Shown one piece after another: positions 22,963 through 30,633 of a DNA stretch of 34,823 nt. A program made the translations under genes and the position numbers. The DNA is from an uncultured Lachnospiraceae bacterium (GTDB lineage Bacteria; Bacillota; Clostridia; Lachnospirales; Lachnospiraceae): positions 1 through 34,823 of the forward strand of contig CAMOJK010000018.1 of assembly GCA_946616835.1 (NCBI GenBank). The letters are read 5' to 3'. A model generated the notes under the pieces. The model saw only the letters and a list, made by a program, of their open reading frames with translations. It ran no database searches and was not told the DNA's origin. Positions within the stretch are counted from its first letter, which is position 1. Each line of letters starts with the position of its first letter.

Positions 22963-24984
22963 TTACTGTCCGCCTCCAAGAAACGGATTAGCACCACCCG
23001 CAGGTGTCTGCCCGGGTGTTCCATAAGCAGGATTGAAATTAACAACGCTGTTCCCACCGCCCTGACTACTCTGTGCAGGCTGTCCATACAGCGGATTACC
23101 ACTCGGTGCTGCAGGCTGACCGTAAAGAGGATTGCCATTCGGCGCCGCCGGCTGTCCATACAGCGGATTACCACTCGGTGCCGCAGGCTGACCGTACATA
23201 GGACTACCTCCAGGTGCTGCGGGTTGAGCATACATAGGACTACCTCCGGGTGCCGCAGGCTGGCCATACATAGAACTACCTGCCGGCATTGAGGGCTGTG
23301 GAGAAACAACCCCAGGCTGAGGAAGAATTCTTCCTTGTTCCATTCTCTGAGCTTCCTTCAGTGCCTCCTGAAGTGCCCTGTCCATTGCCTGCTGCTGTCT
23401 CTGCTCGTCACCACCGGCGCCTATCTTGTACTTCTGTGTCTTAAATATATTGTCCTCTTCGGGATTGCCGAAATTAAATGACATATCTCCCAGATTGGAA
23501 AGTGCTCCGCCGGCTGTTCCTCCACCGGACTGTATATTCTTTTCCGCCTTTCTTAAGTTCGGAGACTCAAATACGGAATTAAGTGCCTCTTCCCTTGCCA
23601 TTTCCTCCTGACGGATCTTTTCCATGATTGATACCTTAGATGTACCCGTAAGTGCTCCGCCGCCGCTCTTGACAACTGTCTGGTTGAGAAGAGGTGACTC
23701 AAATACGGGTCCGCCGTTCTGTGCAGGATCTACAAGTATAAGATTTGATTCCTTCTTTTCTTCCATACCGCCCAGTTTTTCTATAACAGTCCGGCTGCTG
23801 CTGCCTCCTATTCCGGCATGCACACCAACCTCGGTATGCTGCTGTCCCGGCTCAAGAGTATACAGATTTGCCTTAATGCCTGAATCGTTCTGCGCAGGAG
23901 ATTTTCCATACAGTGAAGCAGGTGCTCCGGGATCTGTCTGCGGTGCAGGCTGTGCGGGTGCTGTCCCATACAATGAAGCCGGTGCTCCGGGATCTGTCTG
24001 TGGTGCCGCATAAAGCGAAGGCTGCGCTGCGGGCTGTGCAGGCGCTGCATAAAGTGAGGACTGCGCAGGCTGTGCAGGTGCTGCATAAAGCGAGGACTGC
24101 GCAGGCTGTGCAGGTGCTGCATAAAGTGAAGACTGCGCAGGCTGTGATGTGGGCTGTGCAGGTGCTGCATAAAGCGAGGACTGCGCAGGCTGTGATGCAG
24201 GCTGTGCAGGTGCTGCATAAAGTGAGGACTGCGCAGGCTGTGATGTGGGCTGTGCAGGTGTTGCATAAAGTGAGGACTGCTCCGTGGGCTGCATAACAGG
24301 CTCAACATATGATTCCTGGACAGGTGCCGTAATCGGTGCCTCTGCCGCAGCCGGCTGTTCTTCCACAACCTGCTGCGAAGCTATAAGTTCAGCCTGCTTT
24401 GCCTTATAATCGGGATCATAGGCAGGAGCTGCCACAGCTGTCCTGGGCTTGTATGCAAATCTTGAGCCGACAGGAGATGTTGGGGCACTCTGTCCTGATA
24501 CGGTAGTAGCCGCCTGTGGTATAGCATGACTCTGTGTAGGCTGTGCATTTCCCGGAGTAATAGTATATTCCTGAGTCGATGAGAAAACAGGAGCCTGAAC
24601 GGGAGATGTTCCATAAGTCTGTGTCGGCTGAACATTTCCCTGCATTATGGTGTACTCCTGCGGTTCCTCCTGAATAGGGGCCTCTGAAACTACGGGAGCT
24701 GCCGGTGCTGGTGCTGCCACCGGAGTTTCCATCTGTACAGGCTGTACAGACACCGGTTCAGATTCCGGCTCCCTGACCGGCGGATTTTTTAAGAAATCCA
24801 ATTCCGGAAGAGCACTATCATCATTGTGATTATATACACTGCCTAAAGAAATGGTGGAATTAAAACTTCCGCCATTTTTCTTCATATCTTTTACATACTT
24901 TTTGATATTAAATTTGCAACCCGGACATGATCTTGTTCCTTCATCAACAATTCTGTGGCATTGAGGACAAACTATATTTGCCAT
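22963..24984 (-). CDS. Zinc-ribbon protein with two Pro/Ala/Tyr-rich repeat arrays
   Basis: 673 residues. A zinc ribbon C6-x2-C9...C20-x2-C23 opens the protein, followed by a Lys-rich segment and long low-complexity regions. Repeat array 1 (about 237-362) is built on SLYAAPAQP units; array 2 (about 571-637) on a 12-residue unit close to PLYGQPAAPSGN. Between them a more ordered stretch repeats the motif VFESP (427-431 and 471-475), and at about 526-550 a Gln/Glu-rich helix (MDRALQEALKEAQRMEQ) is likely. There is no signal peptide and no membrane helix, so the protein is probably cytosolic. GGAGGCAAAAAA precedes the ATG. A promoter lies upstream. The function is unknown; the tyrosine-studded disordered body suggests a scaffold or condensate-forming protein, which is inference. 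Confidence 0.85.
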   Translation of the reverse strand: MANIVCPQCHRIVDEGTRSCPGCKFNIKKYVKDMKKNGGSFNSTISLGSVYNHNDDSALPELDFLKNPPVREPESEPVSVQPVQMETPVAAPAPAAPVVSEAPIQEEPQEYTIMQGNVQPTQTYGTSPVQAPVFSSTQEYTITPGNAQPTQSHAIPQAATTVSGQSAPTSPVGSRFAYKPRTAVAAPAYDPDYKAKQAELIASQQVVEEQPAAAEAPITAPVQESYVEPVMQPTEQSSLYATPAQPTSQPAQSSLYAAPAQPASQPAQSSLYAAPAQPTSQPAQSSLYAAPAQPAQSSLYAAPAQPAQSSLYAAPAQPAAQPSLYAAPQTDPGAPASLYGTAPAQPAPQTDPGAPASLYGKSPAQNDSGIKANLYTLEPGQQHTEVGVHAGIGGSSSRTVIEKLGGMEEKKESNLILVDPAQNGGPVFESPLLNQTVVKSGGGALTGTSKVSIMEKIRQEEMAREEALNSVFESPNLRKAEKNIQSGGGTAGGALSNLGDMSFNFGNPEEDNIFKTQKYKIGAGGDEQRQQQAMDRALQEALKEAQRMEQGRILPQPGVVSPQPSMPAGSSMYGQPAAPGGSPMYAQPAAPGGSPMYGQPAAPSGNPLYGQPAAPNGNPLYGQPAAPSGNPLYGQPAQSSQGGGNSVVNFNPAYGTPGQTPAGGANPFLGGGQ
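23074..23274 (-). repeat. 36-bp coding tandem repeat, about six copies
   Basis: Encodes copies of P(M/L)Y(G/A)QPAAP(G/S/N)G near the C terminus of the zinc-ribbon protein. Copies are close to identical at the DNA level, so number variation is likely. Confidence 0.85.
23899..24276 (-). repeat. Coding repeat array of SLYAAPAQP units
   Basis: About eight copies, in two spacings (with and without a TSQPAQ/ASQPAQ linker), coming down to two larger ASLYG units at the low-coordinate end. The plus strand shows the repeating motif tgcaggtgctgcataaag. Confidence 0.85.
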
Positions 24985-25028
24985 TTTTTTGCCTCCTCAT
25001 AAGAAAAAATTAAAAACCTACGGCTTAT

Positions 25029-25057
25029 AGTATAGCCGACAACTACCAAATAATCAA
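25029..25057 (-). promoter_or_regulatory. Promoter for the zinc-ribbon repeat protein
   Basis: TTGATT and TATACT on the minus strand separated by 17 bases, about 45 bases before the ATG at 24984. TATACT sits inside the inverted repeat GGCTATACTATAAGCC. Confidence 0.6.
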
Positions 25058-25120
25058 TATTGCGTTTCAAAAATCAGGCAATTTCTATATGCAAATATTA
25101 TGCAGCAAATAAAAATCTTG

Positions 25121-25149
25121 TTGACAACCGTTACCTGGTTGAGTATAAT
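25121..25149 (+). promoter_or_regulatory. Consensus promoter for tRNA-Met
   Basis: Perfect TTGACA and TATAAT with a 17-base spacer, 26 bases upstream of the tRNA. It is the strongest promoter in the window by inspection, as expected for a stable RNA gene. Confidence 0.92.
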
Positions 25150-25175
25150 CTGAATGTTCGGTCAATTCCGATCGT

Positions 25176-25249
25176 GGCGAGATAGCTCAGTTGGCTAGAG
25201 CACGCGGTTCATACCCGCGGTGTCGAGGGTTCAAATCCCCCTCTCGCTA
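25176..25249 (+). tRNA. tRNA-Met (CAT anticodon, elongator type)
   Basis: A 74-base cloverleaf: acceptor GGCGAGA/TCTCGCT with a G1-U72 pair, D arm GCTC...GAGC, anticodon arm CGCGG-TTCATAC-CCGCG, and T loop TTCAAAT. The T stem has one mismatch. The CCA end is not encoded. The loop TTCATAC and the acceptor match elongator methionine tRNA of Bacillus; an isoleucine tRNA with lysidine-modified CAT would be expected to have a different acceptor and body. Confidence 0.93.
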
Positions 25250-25250
25250 T

Positions 25251-25286
25251 AAAAAACTTGAAACATTTCGTTTCAAGTTTTTTTTT
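25251..25286. terminator. Bidirectional intrinsic terminator between tRNA-Met and the DUF6465-like gene
   Basis: A perfect stem AAAAAACTTGAAAC/GTTTCAAGTTTTTT with a five-base loop. Runs of T follow on both strands, so it can stop the rightward tRNA transcript and the leftward transcript of the small gene at 25320-25523. Confidence 0.88.
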
Positions 25287-25319
25287 GCTTTTCTTCAGTT
25301 TTCAGAATTTAGATTTTCA

Positions 25320-25523
25320 TCAAAGATCTATATCGCCATGTACCTTATCAGAATTTGCGGTATAGTAAGCCTTTCCATCCTCCGGCTTTATGTAAAGCTC
25401 TATGTCCTTAAGCTCTGCCTTGTTACCTTTCTTGTAATCCTTTTTAGCCTGTTCCGCAAGCTTATCAAAGTCATACTGCCTTCCGCCATACTCAAGAAAA
25501 ACTCTTGTCTTAACATCTGCCAT
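25320..25523 (-). CDS. Small DUF6465-like protein
   Basis: 67 residues: MADVKTRVFLEYGGRQYDFD, a Lys-rich helix, then KDIELYIKPEDGKAYYTAN. This matches my recollection of the DUF6465 family of small Clostridia proteins, with two strand-like ends around a helix; its function is not known. GGGAGGATAAAACA precedes the ATG. It has its own promoter (TTGACA/TAGGAT) and a terminator, so it appears to be a stand-alone gene. Confidence 0.8.
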   Translation of the reverse strand: MADVKTRVFLEYGGRQYDFDKLAEQAKKDYKKGNKAELKDIELYIKPEDGKAYYTANSDKVHGDIDL

Positions 25524-25553
25524 TGTTTTATCCTCCCTATACTTTTTTTACAA

Positions 25554-25582
25554 ATCCTATACTTTGACGCCTTTTATGTCAA
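25554..25582 (-). promoter_or_regulatory. Promoter for the DUF6465-like gene
   Basis: Perfect TTGACA and TAGGAT with a 17-base spacer on the minus strand, about 30 bases before the ATG at 25523. Confidence 0.65.
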
Positions 25583-25616
25583 TACATCTCCCAAATGCTT
25601 ATGAAAGTGTGCAGGC

Positions 25617-27404
25617 TTACATTCTCTCCGGTGCTTCAAAACCCAACAGTCCTATGCAGCATTCAAACATTTCAAGCACGGCATTAAGCAGATTTATATA
25701 TGCTGCCTTCTTATTTTCATCCGGCTCTGCAAGTATCCTGGTTTCATGGTAGAAGGAATTAAAATCATTTGCAAGCCTGTAGGCAAAGGCACAGACTTTG
25801 TGAGGTGCGCGTTCCGTAAAAGCCTCGTCTATCATCTGCGAAAAACCTGCCATATCCCTGAAAACATTCTTTCCCGGCATACCACACAATAGCGCCGGAT
25901 GTACTACCCCAAAGTCCTTCATATCCCTGCTTACGCTGCCACCCTGCTCCTTATACCTGCTGAGTATGGATTTGATCCTAACCATTGTATAAAGAAGATA
26001 AGGGCCTGTATCTCCTTCAAACGCAGTAAATCTGTCCACATCAAATACATAGTCCTTGGATGCCTGATTGGAAAGATCACCGTATTTTATGGCCGCAAGC
26101 GCTGTGATATCAGCCGTCTTCCTGGCTTCGTCTGCCGGTATATCCTTATTTTCACTTATTTTTTCAAACATCTGGTCCTCTATCTGACCTAAAAGATACT
26201 CCAGCCTGAGTACACCTCCATCACGTGTCTTAAATGGCGTACCATCAGATCCATTCATAGTTCCGAAGCCTATAAACTCGAGACTCGTTTCCGGCTTTGC
26301 AAGACCACACTTTTTTGCAGTCCTGAATACCTGTATGAAATGCAGCTCCTGACGCTTATCAACCACATAAAGGATTGCATCCGGATCAAACTCTTTCTCA
26401 CGATACTTGATAGTAGCCAGATCAGTAGTCTCATAATTGCTGGCGCCATCTGATTTAAGCACTATGCAAGGCGGATACTCCTTTTTGTCGCTTTCTTCGG
26501 CAATATCCACTACCAAAGCTCCCTCCGAAAGATATGCAAGACCATCAGCCTTCATCTTATCAACCATTTCAGGTATCAGATCATCCACATCTGACTCACC
26601 CATCCACAAGTCAAAAGAGACATCCAGTTTCTCATAATTCTTCTTAAGATCCGTAACTGACACCTTCAGTATCTGTTTCCATAGCTCCCTATATCCTCGT
26701 CTACCCTCCTGCAGCTCTTTTGTATTCTGAAGGGCACACCTTTTGTACTCTTCATCACTTTTACACTTTCCGCTGGCAATAGGATAGATTTCCTCCAGCT
26801 CCGATATGGTAAATGGCGGTTCTTCAGGATACTCACCTGTATAGTTCTCATCAAAATAAACCAGCTCAGGCTTTCTTTCCTTAAGTTCAGTGATTATCTG
26901 CCCCATAGGCATTCCCCAGTCCCCAAGGTGCACATCACCTATAACCTTATGCCCCGCATATCTTGATATGCGCTTTATACTCTCGCCTATTATCGCAGGC
27001 CTCAAATGCCCCACATGCAAAGGTTTTGCCACATTCGGTCCGCCGTAATCAATAACTATGGTCTGCTTCTTTTCAGGAGCCTCGACTCCAAACTTGTCAT
27101 TTGCAAGCATCTCCCCCACATATTCTGTAAGGAATGCTTCCGATACTTTCAGGTTTATAAAGCCCGGCGCTGCTGCTTCCGCAGAGGAAAAGACCTTAGA
27201 CTCCCCAAGCTGCTTTACTACATCTTCAGCGATCACTATAGGTGATTTATGGAAAAGCTTTGCCCCTGCCATGGCACCATTGCACTGGTATTCACAAAGA
27301 TCCGGTCTGTTGCTTACGGTCACTCTACCCAGACTGCCATCATACCCGGCTGCCTCAAAAGCCTTTTTCATTTCATTTTCAAGTTTTACGATAAATTTTT
27401 CCAT
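25617..27404 (-). CDS. argS: Arginyl-tRNA synthetase
   Basis: 595 residues from the ATG at 27404, which has AAAGGAAAAAA directly upstream; an in-frame GTG ten codons earlier is less likely. The N-terminal Arg-N domain covers about 1-100, the class I catalytic core has HVGH at 130-133 (GGPNVAKPLHVGH), and the loop GTPFKTRDGG replaces KMSKS as usual for ArgRS. The C-terminal DALR helical domain has YRLANDFNSFYHETRIL. It charges tRNA-Arg. It is downstream of queH by 36 bases and probably cotranscribed with it and with the GGDEF/EAL gene. Confidence 0.96.
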   Translation of the reverse strand: MEKFIVKLENEMKKAFEAAGYDGSLGRVTVSNRPDLCEYQCNGAMAGAKLFHKSPIVIAEDVVKQLGESKVFSSAEAAAPGFINLKVSEAFLTEYVGEMLANDKFGVEAPEKKQTIVIDYGGPNVAKPLHVGHLRPAIIGESIKRISRYAGHKVIGDVHLGDWGMPMGQIITELKERKPELVYFDENYTGEYPEEPPFTISELEEIYPIASGKCKSDEEYKRCALQNTKELQEGRRGYRELWKQILKVSVTDLKKNYEKLDVSFDLWMGESDVDDLIPEMVDKMKADGLAYLSEGALVVDIAEESDKKEYPPCIVLKSDGASNYETTDLATIKYREKEFDPDAILYVVDKRQELHFIQVFRTAKKCGLAKPETSLEFIGFGTMNGSDGTPFKTRDGGVLRLEYLLGQIEDQMFEKISENKDIPADEARKTADITALAAIKYGDLSNQASKDYVFDVDRFTAFEGDTGPYLLYTMVRIKSILSRYKEQGGSVSRDMKDFGVVHPALLCGMPGKNVFRDMAGFSQMIDEAFTERAPHKVCAFAYRLANDFNSFYHETRILAEPDENKKAAYINLLNAVLEMFECCIGLLGFEAPERM

Positions 27405-27440
27405 TTTTTCCTTTCCGCCGTTTTTGGCTGGCACCCTCCT

Positions 27441-28163
27441 TTAATCTGTCTGAAGCAATTGCTTCGGGCTGCCTTGCATATTCAAAGACTGTCTTCTTTT
27501 CTCTGACTCTATTTTGGAAAAGATGCAGCCACAATAATTCTGCCTGTAAAGACCATATTCGCCTGACAATTCTATTGACCGTTGATAACCTCCCCTTTTC
27601 TTAAAGTCCGAGGGAAGAAAAAAAGTTCCGTATTTTTCTGCAGCTTCCTGCCCTAAATAGTTTAACACAGATGCGTTTTTTAAGGGAGAGATTGTTAATG
27701 TGGTCGTAAAACAATCATAGCAATTTTCTGCCGCATACTTTGCAGTTGCATACAGTCTGAGTCTGAAACATTTAACGCACCTAAGTCCGCCTTCCGGCTC
27801 ACTTTCAGTTCCCTTTACGGCTGTCATAAATTCTTCCGGTGAATAAGGTTCTTCAACATAATCTATTATTCCAGGTCCTATTTTGTTATATTCAGATATA
27901 AGTTTTCCCAGTTCTGTCGCTCGTTTTTTATACTCATCATTTTTTGTTATGTTTGGATTAAAGAAAAAATCCGTAATTTCAAAATACTGCCTGAGATACT
28001 CCAAGCAGTAGCTGGAGCAGGGGGCACAACAACTATGGAGCAAGAGTCTGCCACGCTCCCCCCTTTCCTGCATATTCCTTATATATTCATCTGTTTTCTT
28101 CTGGAAATTATCTTTCGGAAGTGCCAGTATCTCTTCATCCGTCAGCAAACACATATCATTCAC
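27441..28163 (-). CDS. queH: Epoxyqueuosine reductase QueH (DUF208)
   Basis: 240 residues. HSCCAPCSSYC at 43-53 and the pairs C129-x2-C132 (LRCVKCFRLRL) and C211-x-C213 (NYCGCIFS) are the Fe-S and metal ligands of QueH, the cobalamin-independent enzyme for the last step of queuosine synthesis in tRNA. GTTLTISPLKN-type sequence (TTTLTISPLKN) is a family signature. The GTG at 28163 overlaps the stop of the upstream EAL gene by eight bases; an ATG three codons in is an alternative start. No other queuosine gene is in the window. Confidence 0.93.
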   Translation of the reverse strand: MNDMCLLTDEEILALPKDNFQKKTDEYIRNMQERGERGRLLLHSCCAPCSSYCLEYLRQYFEITDFFFNPNITKNDEYKKRATELGKLISEYNKIGPGIIDYVEEPYSPEEFMTAVKGTESEPEGGLRCVKCFRLRLYATAKYAAENCYDCFTTTLTISPLKNASVLNYLGQEAAEKYGTFFLPSDFKKRGGYQRSIELSGEYGLYRQNYCGCIFSKIESEKRRQSLNMQGSPKQLLQTD

Positions 28164-30531
28164 AATAACTGCTTATAAACTCTTCAGCTGGAACCGGCTT
28201 AGCGTAATAGAACCCCTGTACCTTTCGTACACCTATGCTTCTCAGAAAATCCACATGTTCCTGATTTTCCACGCCTTCGCACACCACATCCATTCCTATA
28301 CCTTTTATCATCTCAACAACCTTGCATAGCACCACCCTGCTCTTTTCATTATCCACAGATGCAGAGAAGAAGATTCTGTCAATCTTTATTATATCAAAAG
28401 GAACATCCTTCAGCATATTCAGCGATGAGTAGCCTGAACCGAAATCATCCATATTGAGTTTTACACCGCACACTTTAAGCTTTTCAAGGACATTGAATAT
28501 CCTGTCTTTCTCATCTTCAAAAACAGTCTCCGTAATCTCCAGTTCCACCAGTCCCTCGGGAATCTTATACTTTCTTAATATATCAACCACATTATCAAGA
28601 TAATCCGGGTTATGCAGCAGGACTCTGGACTGATTTACAGAAACAGGATAAACCTTCTTGCCTTCCTTCTGAAGATTGCACACCATTTGGCACACTGTCT
28701 CCAACATGTAAAAATCCAGCATTTCTATGAAACCATTCTTCTCAAACAGGGGAATAAATTCATCCGGCCTTACTATCTTTCCATCAGACTTAACCCAGCG
28801 CACCAGTGCCTCACATCCACAGACCGTATTTTTCTCTATATCCCACTTAGCCTGCAGGTATACCTTAAACTCACCCGAGGCAAGCGCATGCTGCATCTGC
28901 GATTCTATCTGGTTAGCCTTATGCATATTAGCAGCTATCTCTTCAGAATAAGTAAGACGGCTATGCTTTTCATCGCCCCTCAGCATCTTTCTGGCAGCAT
29001 TAGCCCTGTCTATCATCACATCCACATCTTTTTCATGCTTGCGCATCTGGTATATGCCAAGCTTGAATTTAATAGGATACTTAATACCTACACCCCTGGC
29101 TGCCGCATTCACTGCTGCCCTGAATGCCTCAAGCCTTCCATCCATACCAGCATCATTTACCATCAGAGCAAGGAACTGATCTGCATTCATTCTCACACAG
29201 ATTTCTCTGGGTCCAAAACACTCTTCGAATTCTTTAACACAAGCCTTAAGGACCTGATCAGCCTTCACATGACCGTAAGATTCGTTTATATACCTGAAAT
29301 TTGCTATATCGAATCGACATATCACAAAAGGCATTTCCTTATTATCATGTAAAAGAATCTGAGCAAACTCATTGAAATAGTTTACATTTTTTCCACCTGT
29401 AAGCGGATCCTCATACGCCAGTCTTTCCGCTGTATCGCTGGTCTTGCGCGCAATAAGCCATACATACAATATCGCACCTATCATTATACAGATGATCGTC
29501 AGACAGGTAGCTACGCTCCTATATACCATAGGCTGCACACCGCTCTCAACAATATTTGAATTATACCTTGTAACAAGGTAAAGCCGGTATGCATCCTGTA
29601 CCGGTGCATACGAAACCTGAAATTTATATCCTTCGGAATCACGCACGGTGATCATACCCTCTTCATCATTGGAAAGCCCCCTGGTAAGATTCTGTATGGT
29701 CTGTCTGGACTTTATCTTGCCATCAGATTCACTATTGAGAAGATCCTGAATGACAGTTCCTAGGATAAGGTCAGAAGAACCGGAAGCCGTCACATCCGAT
29801 GATGATGTTCCTTCATCCCCTGATACCGGAATGACAGGAGCACCACTTGCATCATAGCCGAATTTCCTTGAGCTTGCAGCAATTATCTTTCCCTGTTTAT
29901 TGACAAGAAAAAGCTCTGCTTCCTTTTGCTGGGACGAGAAAGTCTCTCTTGCAAAAATTCTTTCCGTATCGATCGGTATAAAAATAAAACCCACACACTC
30001 ATTCTTGATATGAATCGGTGCAATAGCAACAACATCAGACGAATCAATACAAGAAATGAGAGATCCGGCCTCCGTAACCATTGTTTCGCCCTCTTTTATC
30101 TTATACCCTTTAAAATACTCAAAGAGATTCTCATGAACTTCCGGAAAATATCTCTCACCGTCAAGGTAAATAAAGCCATCTCCGCCCACATAACCTATAT
30201 GAGCCTGATCGTCCACTGTTGAAAAACGTCCCTCCACATCAAGCACATCAGCAGTGGTATACATCAGTTCAAACGATGACAATAAGCCCGCAATATTCCT
30301 TGCGGTCTCCGCTTCCCTTGAGTAATAACGTCCCAGTATGGATGCAGACAAAACATGGTGTTCCTGAAAATCTTCAGTTATTTCCTTGCGATATGCAGAT
30401 TCCATTGAAATGCTCATAGCGAAGCTTAAGCCCACGCTAAAGAGAAGCATTATTAATGCAGTGATCAGGATAGACTTAACTGAACTATCTTCCTTTATTC
30501 CCTTTTTTTCCTTCTTGTCCTTTTTTAACAT
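28156..30531 (-). CDS. Membrane GGDEF/EAL protein, probable c-di-GMP phosphodiesterase
   Basis: 791 residues. A helix at about 20-42 and another at about 335-358 enclose an extracytoplasmic sensor of nearly 300 residues. A GGDEF domain follows (about 365-525), but the signature loop reads RMNADQF instead of GGDEF, so synthase activity is not expected. The EAL domain (about 545-788) is complete by eye: CEALVRW, a conserved Asn in SVNQSR, ELEITET, MDDFGSGYSSL, IIKIDR and CEGVENQEH. I infer a phosphodiesterase that lowers c-di-GMP in response to an external signal, with the GGDEF module possibly a GTP sensor. The ATG has a weak ribosome binding site. queH and argS follow, apparently as passengers. 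Confidence 0.9.
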   Translation of the reverse strand: MLKKDKKEKKGIKEDSSVKSILITALIMLLFSVGLSFAMSISMESAYRKEITEDFQEHHVLSASILGRYYSREAETARNIAGLLSSFELMYTTADVLDVEGRFSTVDDQAHIGYVGGDGFIYLDGERYFPEVHENLFEYFKGYKIKEGETMVTEAGSLISCIDSSDVVAIAPIHIKNECVGFIFIPIDTERIFARETFSSQQKEAELFLVNKQGKIIAASSRKFGYDASGAPVIPVSGDEGTSSSDVTASGSSDLILGTVIQDLLNSESDGKIKSRQTIQNLTRGLSNDEEGMITVRDSEGYKFQVSYAPVQDAYRLYLVTRYNSNIVESGVQPMVYRSVATCLTIICIMIGAILYVWLIARKTSDTAERLAYEDPLTGGKNVNYFNEFAQILLHDNKEMPFVICRFDIANFRYINESYGHVKADQVLKACVKEFEECFGPREICVRMNADQFLALMVNDAGMDGRLEAFRAAVNAAARGVGIKYPIKFKLGIYQMRKHEKDVDVMIDRANAARKMLRGDEKHSRLTYSEEIAANMHKANQIESQMQHALASGEFKVYLQAKWDIEKNTVCGCEALVRWVKSDGKIVRPDEFIPLFEKNGFIEMLDFYMLETVCQMVCNLQKEGKKVYPVSVNQSRVLLHNPDYLDNVVDILRKYKIPEGLVELEITETVFEDEKDRIFNVLEKLKVCGVKLNMDDFGSGYSSLNMLKDVPFDIIKIDRIFFSASVDNEKSRVVLCKVVEMIKGIGMDVVCEGVENQEHVDFLRSIGVRKVQGFYYAKPVPAEEFISSYCE

Positions 30532-30540
30532 CTTGCAAAC

Positions 30541-30563
30541 AGGAATAATCCCCCAATATTCCT
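30541..30563 (-). other. Leader hairpin (7-bp stem) at the likely start of the GGDEF/EAL transcript
   Basis: AGGAATA/TATTCCT with a nine-base loop holding GGGGGA on the minus strand, between the -10 box and the ATG. The GGGGGA is about 20 bases from the ATG, too far for an ordinary binding site. Confidence 0.4.
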
Positions 30564-30566
30564 ATG

Positions 30567-30595
30567 ATTATACCATAGCAGCATACTTCCCGCAA
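30567..30595 (-). promoter_or_regulatory. Promoter for the GGDEF/EAL-queH-argS transcript
   Basis: Perfect TATAAT with TTGCGG 17 bases upstream on the minus strand; the -35 box is weak. Confidence 0.55.
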
Positions 30596-30633
30596 TCTTG
30601 ATAGCCCTGCCACAAAGTATAATTTTTATCACA

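Noticed and set aside
23074-24276. Regular repeats that could be taken for a CRISPR array
   Set aside because: The repeats are in coding frame, contiguous, translate to a consistent peptide and lack unique spacers.
23913-24296. Long open frames on the plus strand and in a second minus frame across the Pro/Ala repeat region
   Set aside because: They are low-complexity mirrors of the repeat codons and have no ribosome binding sites; the minus-strand frame with the zinc ribbon and promoter is the real gene.
25176-25249. tRNA-Ile with a CAT anticodon
   Set aside because: Acceptor stem and anticodon loop (TTCATAC) match elongator tRNA-Met of Firmicutes better than the lysidine-type tRNA-Ile.
30532-30633. 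c-di-GMP riboswitch ahead of the GGDEF/EAL gene
   Set aside because: The space is too short and the conserved GEMM core is absent.
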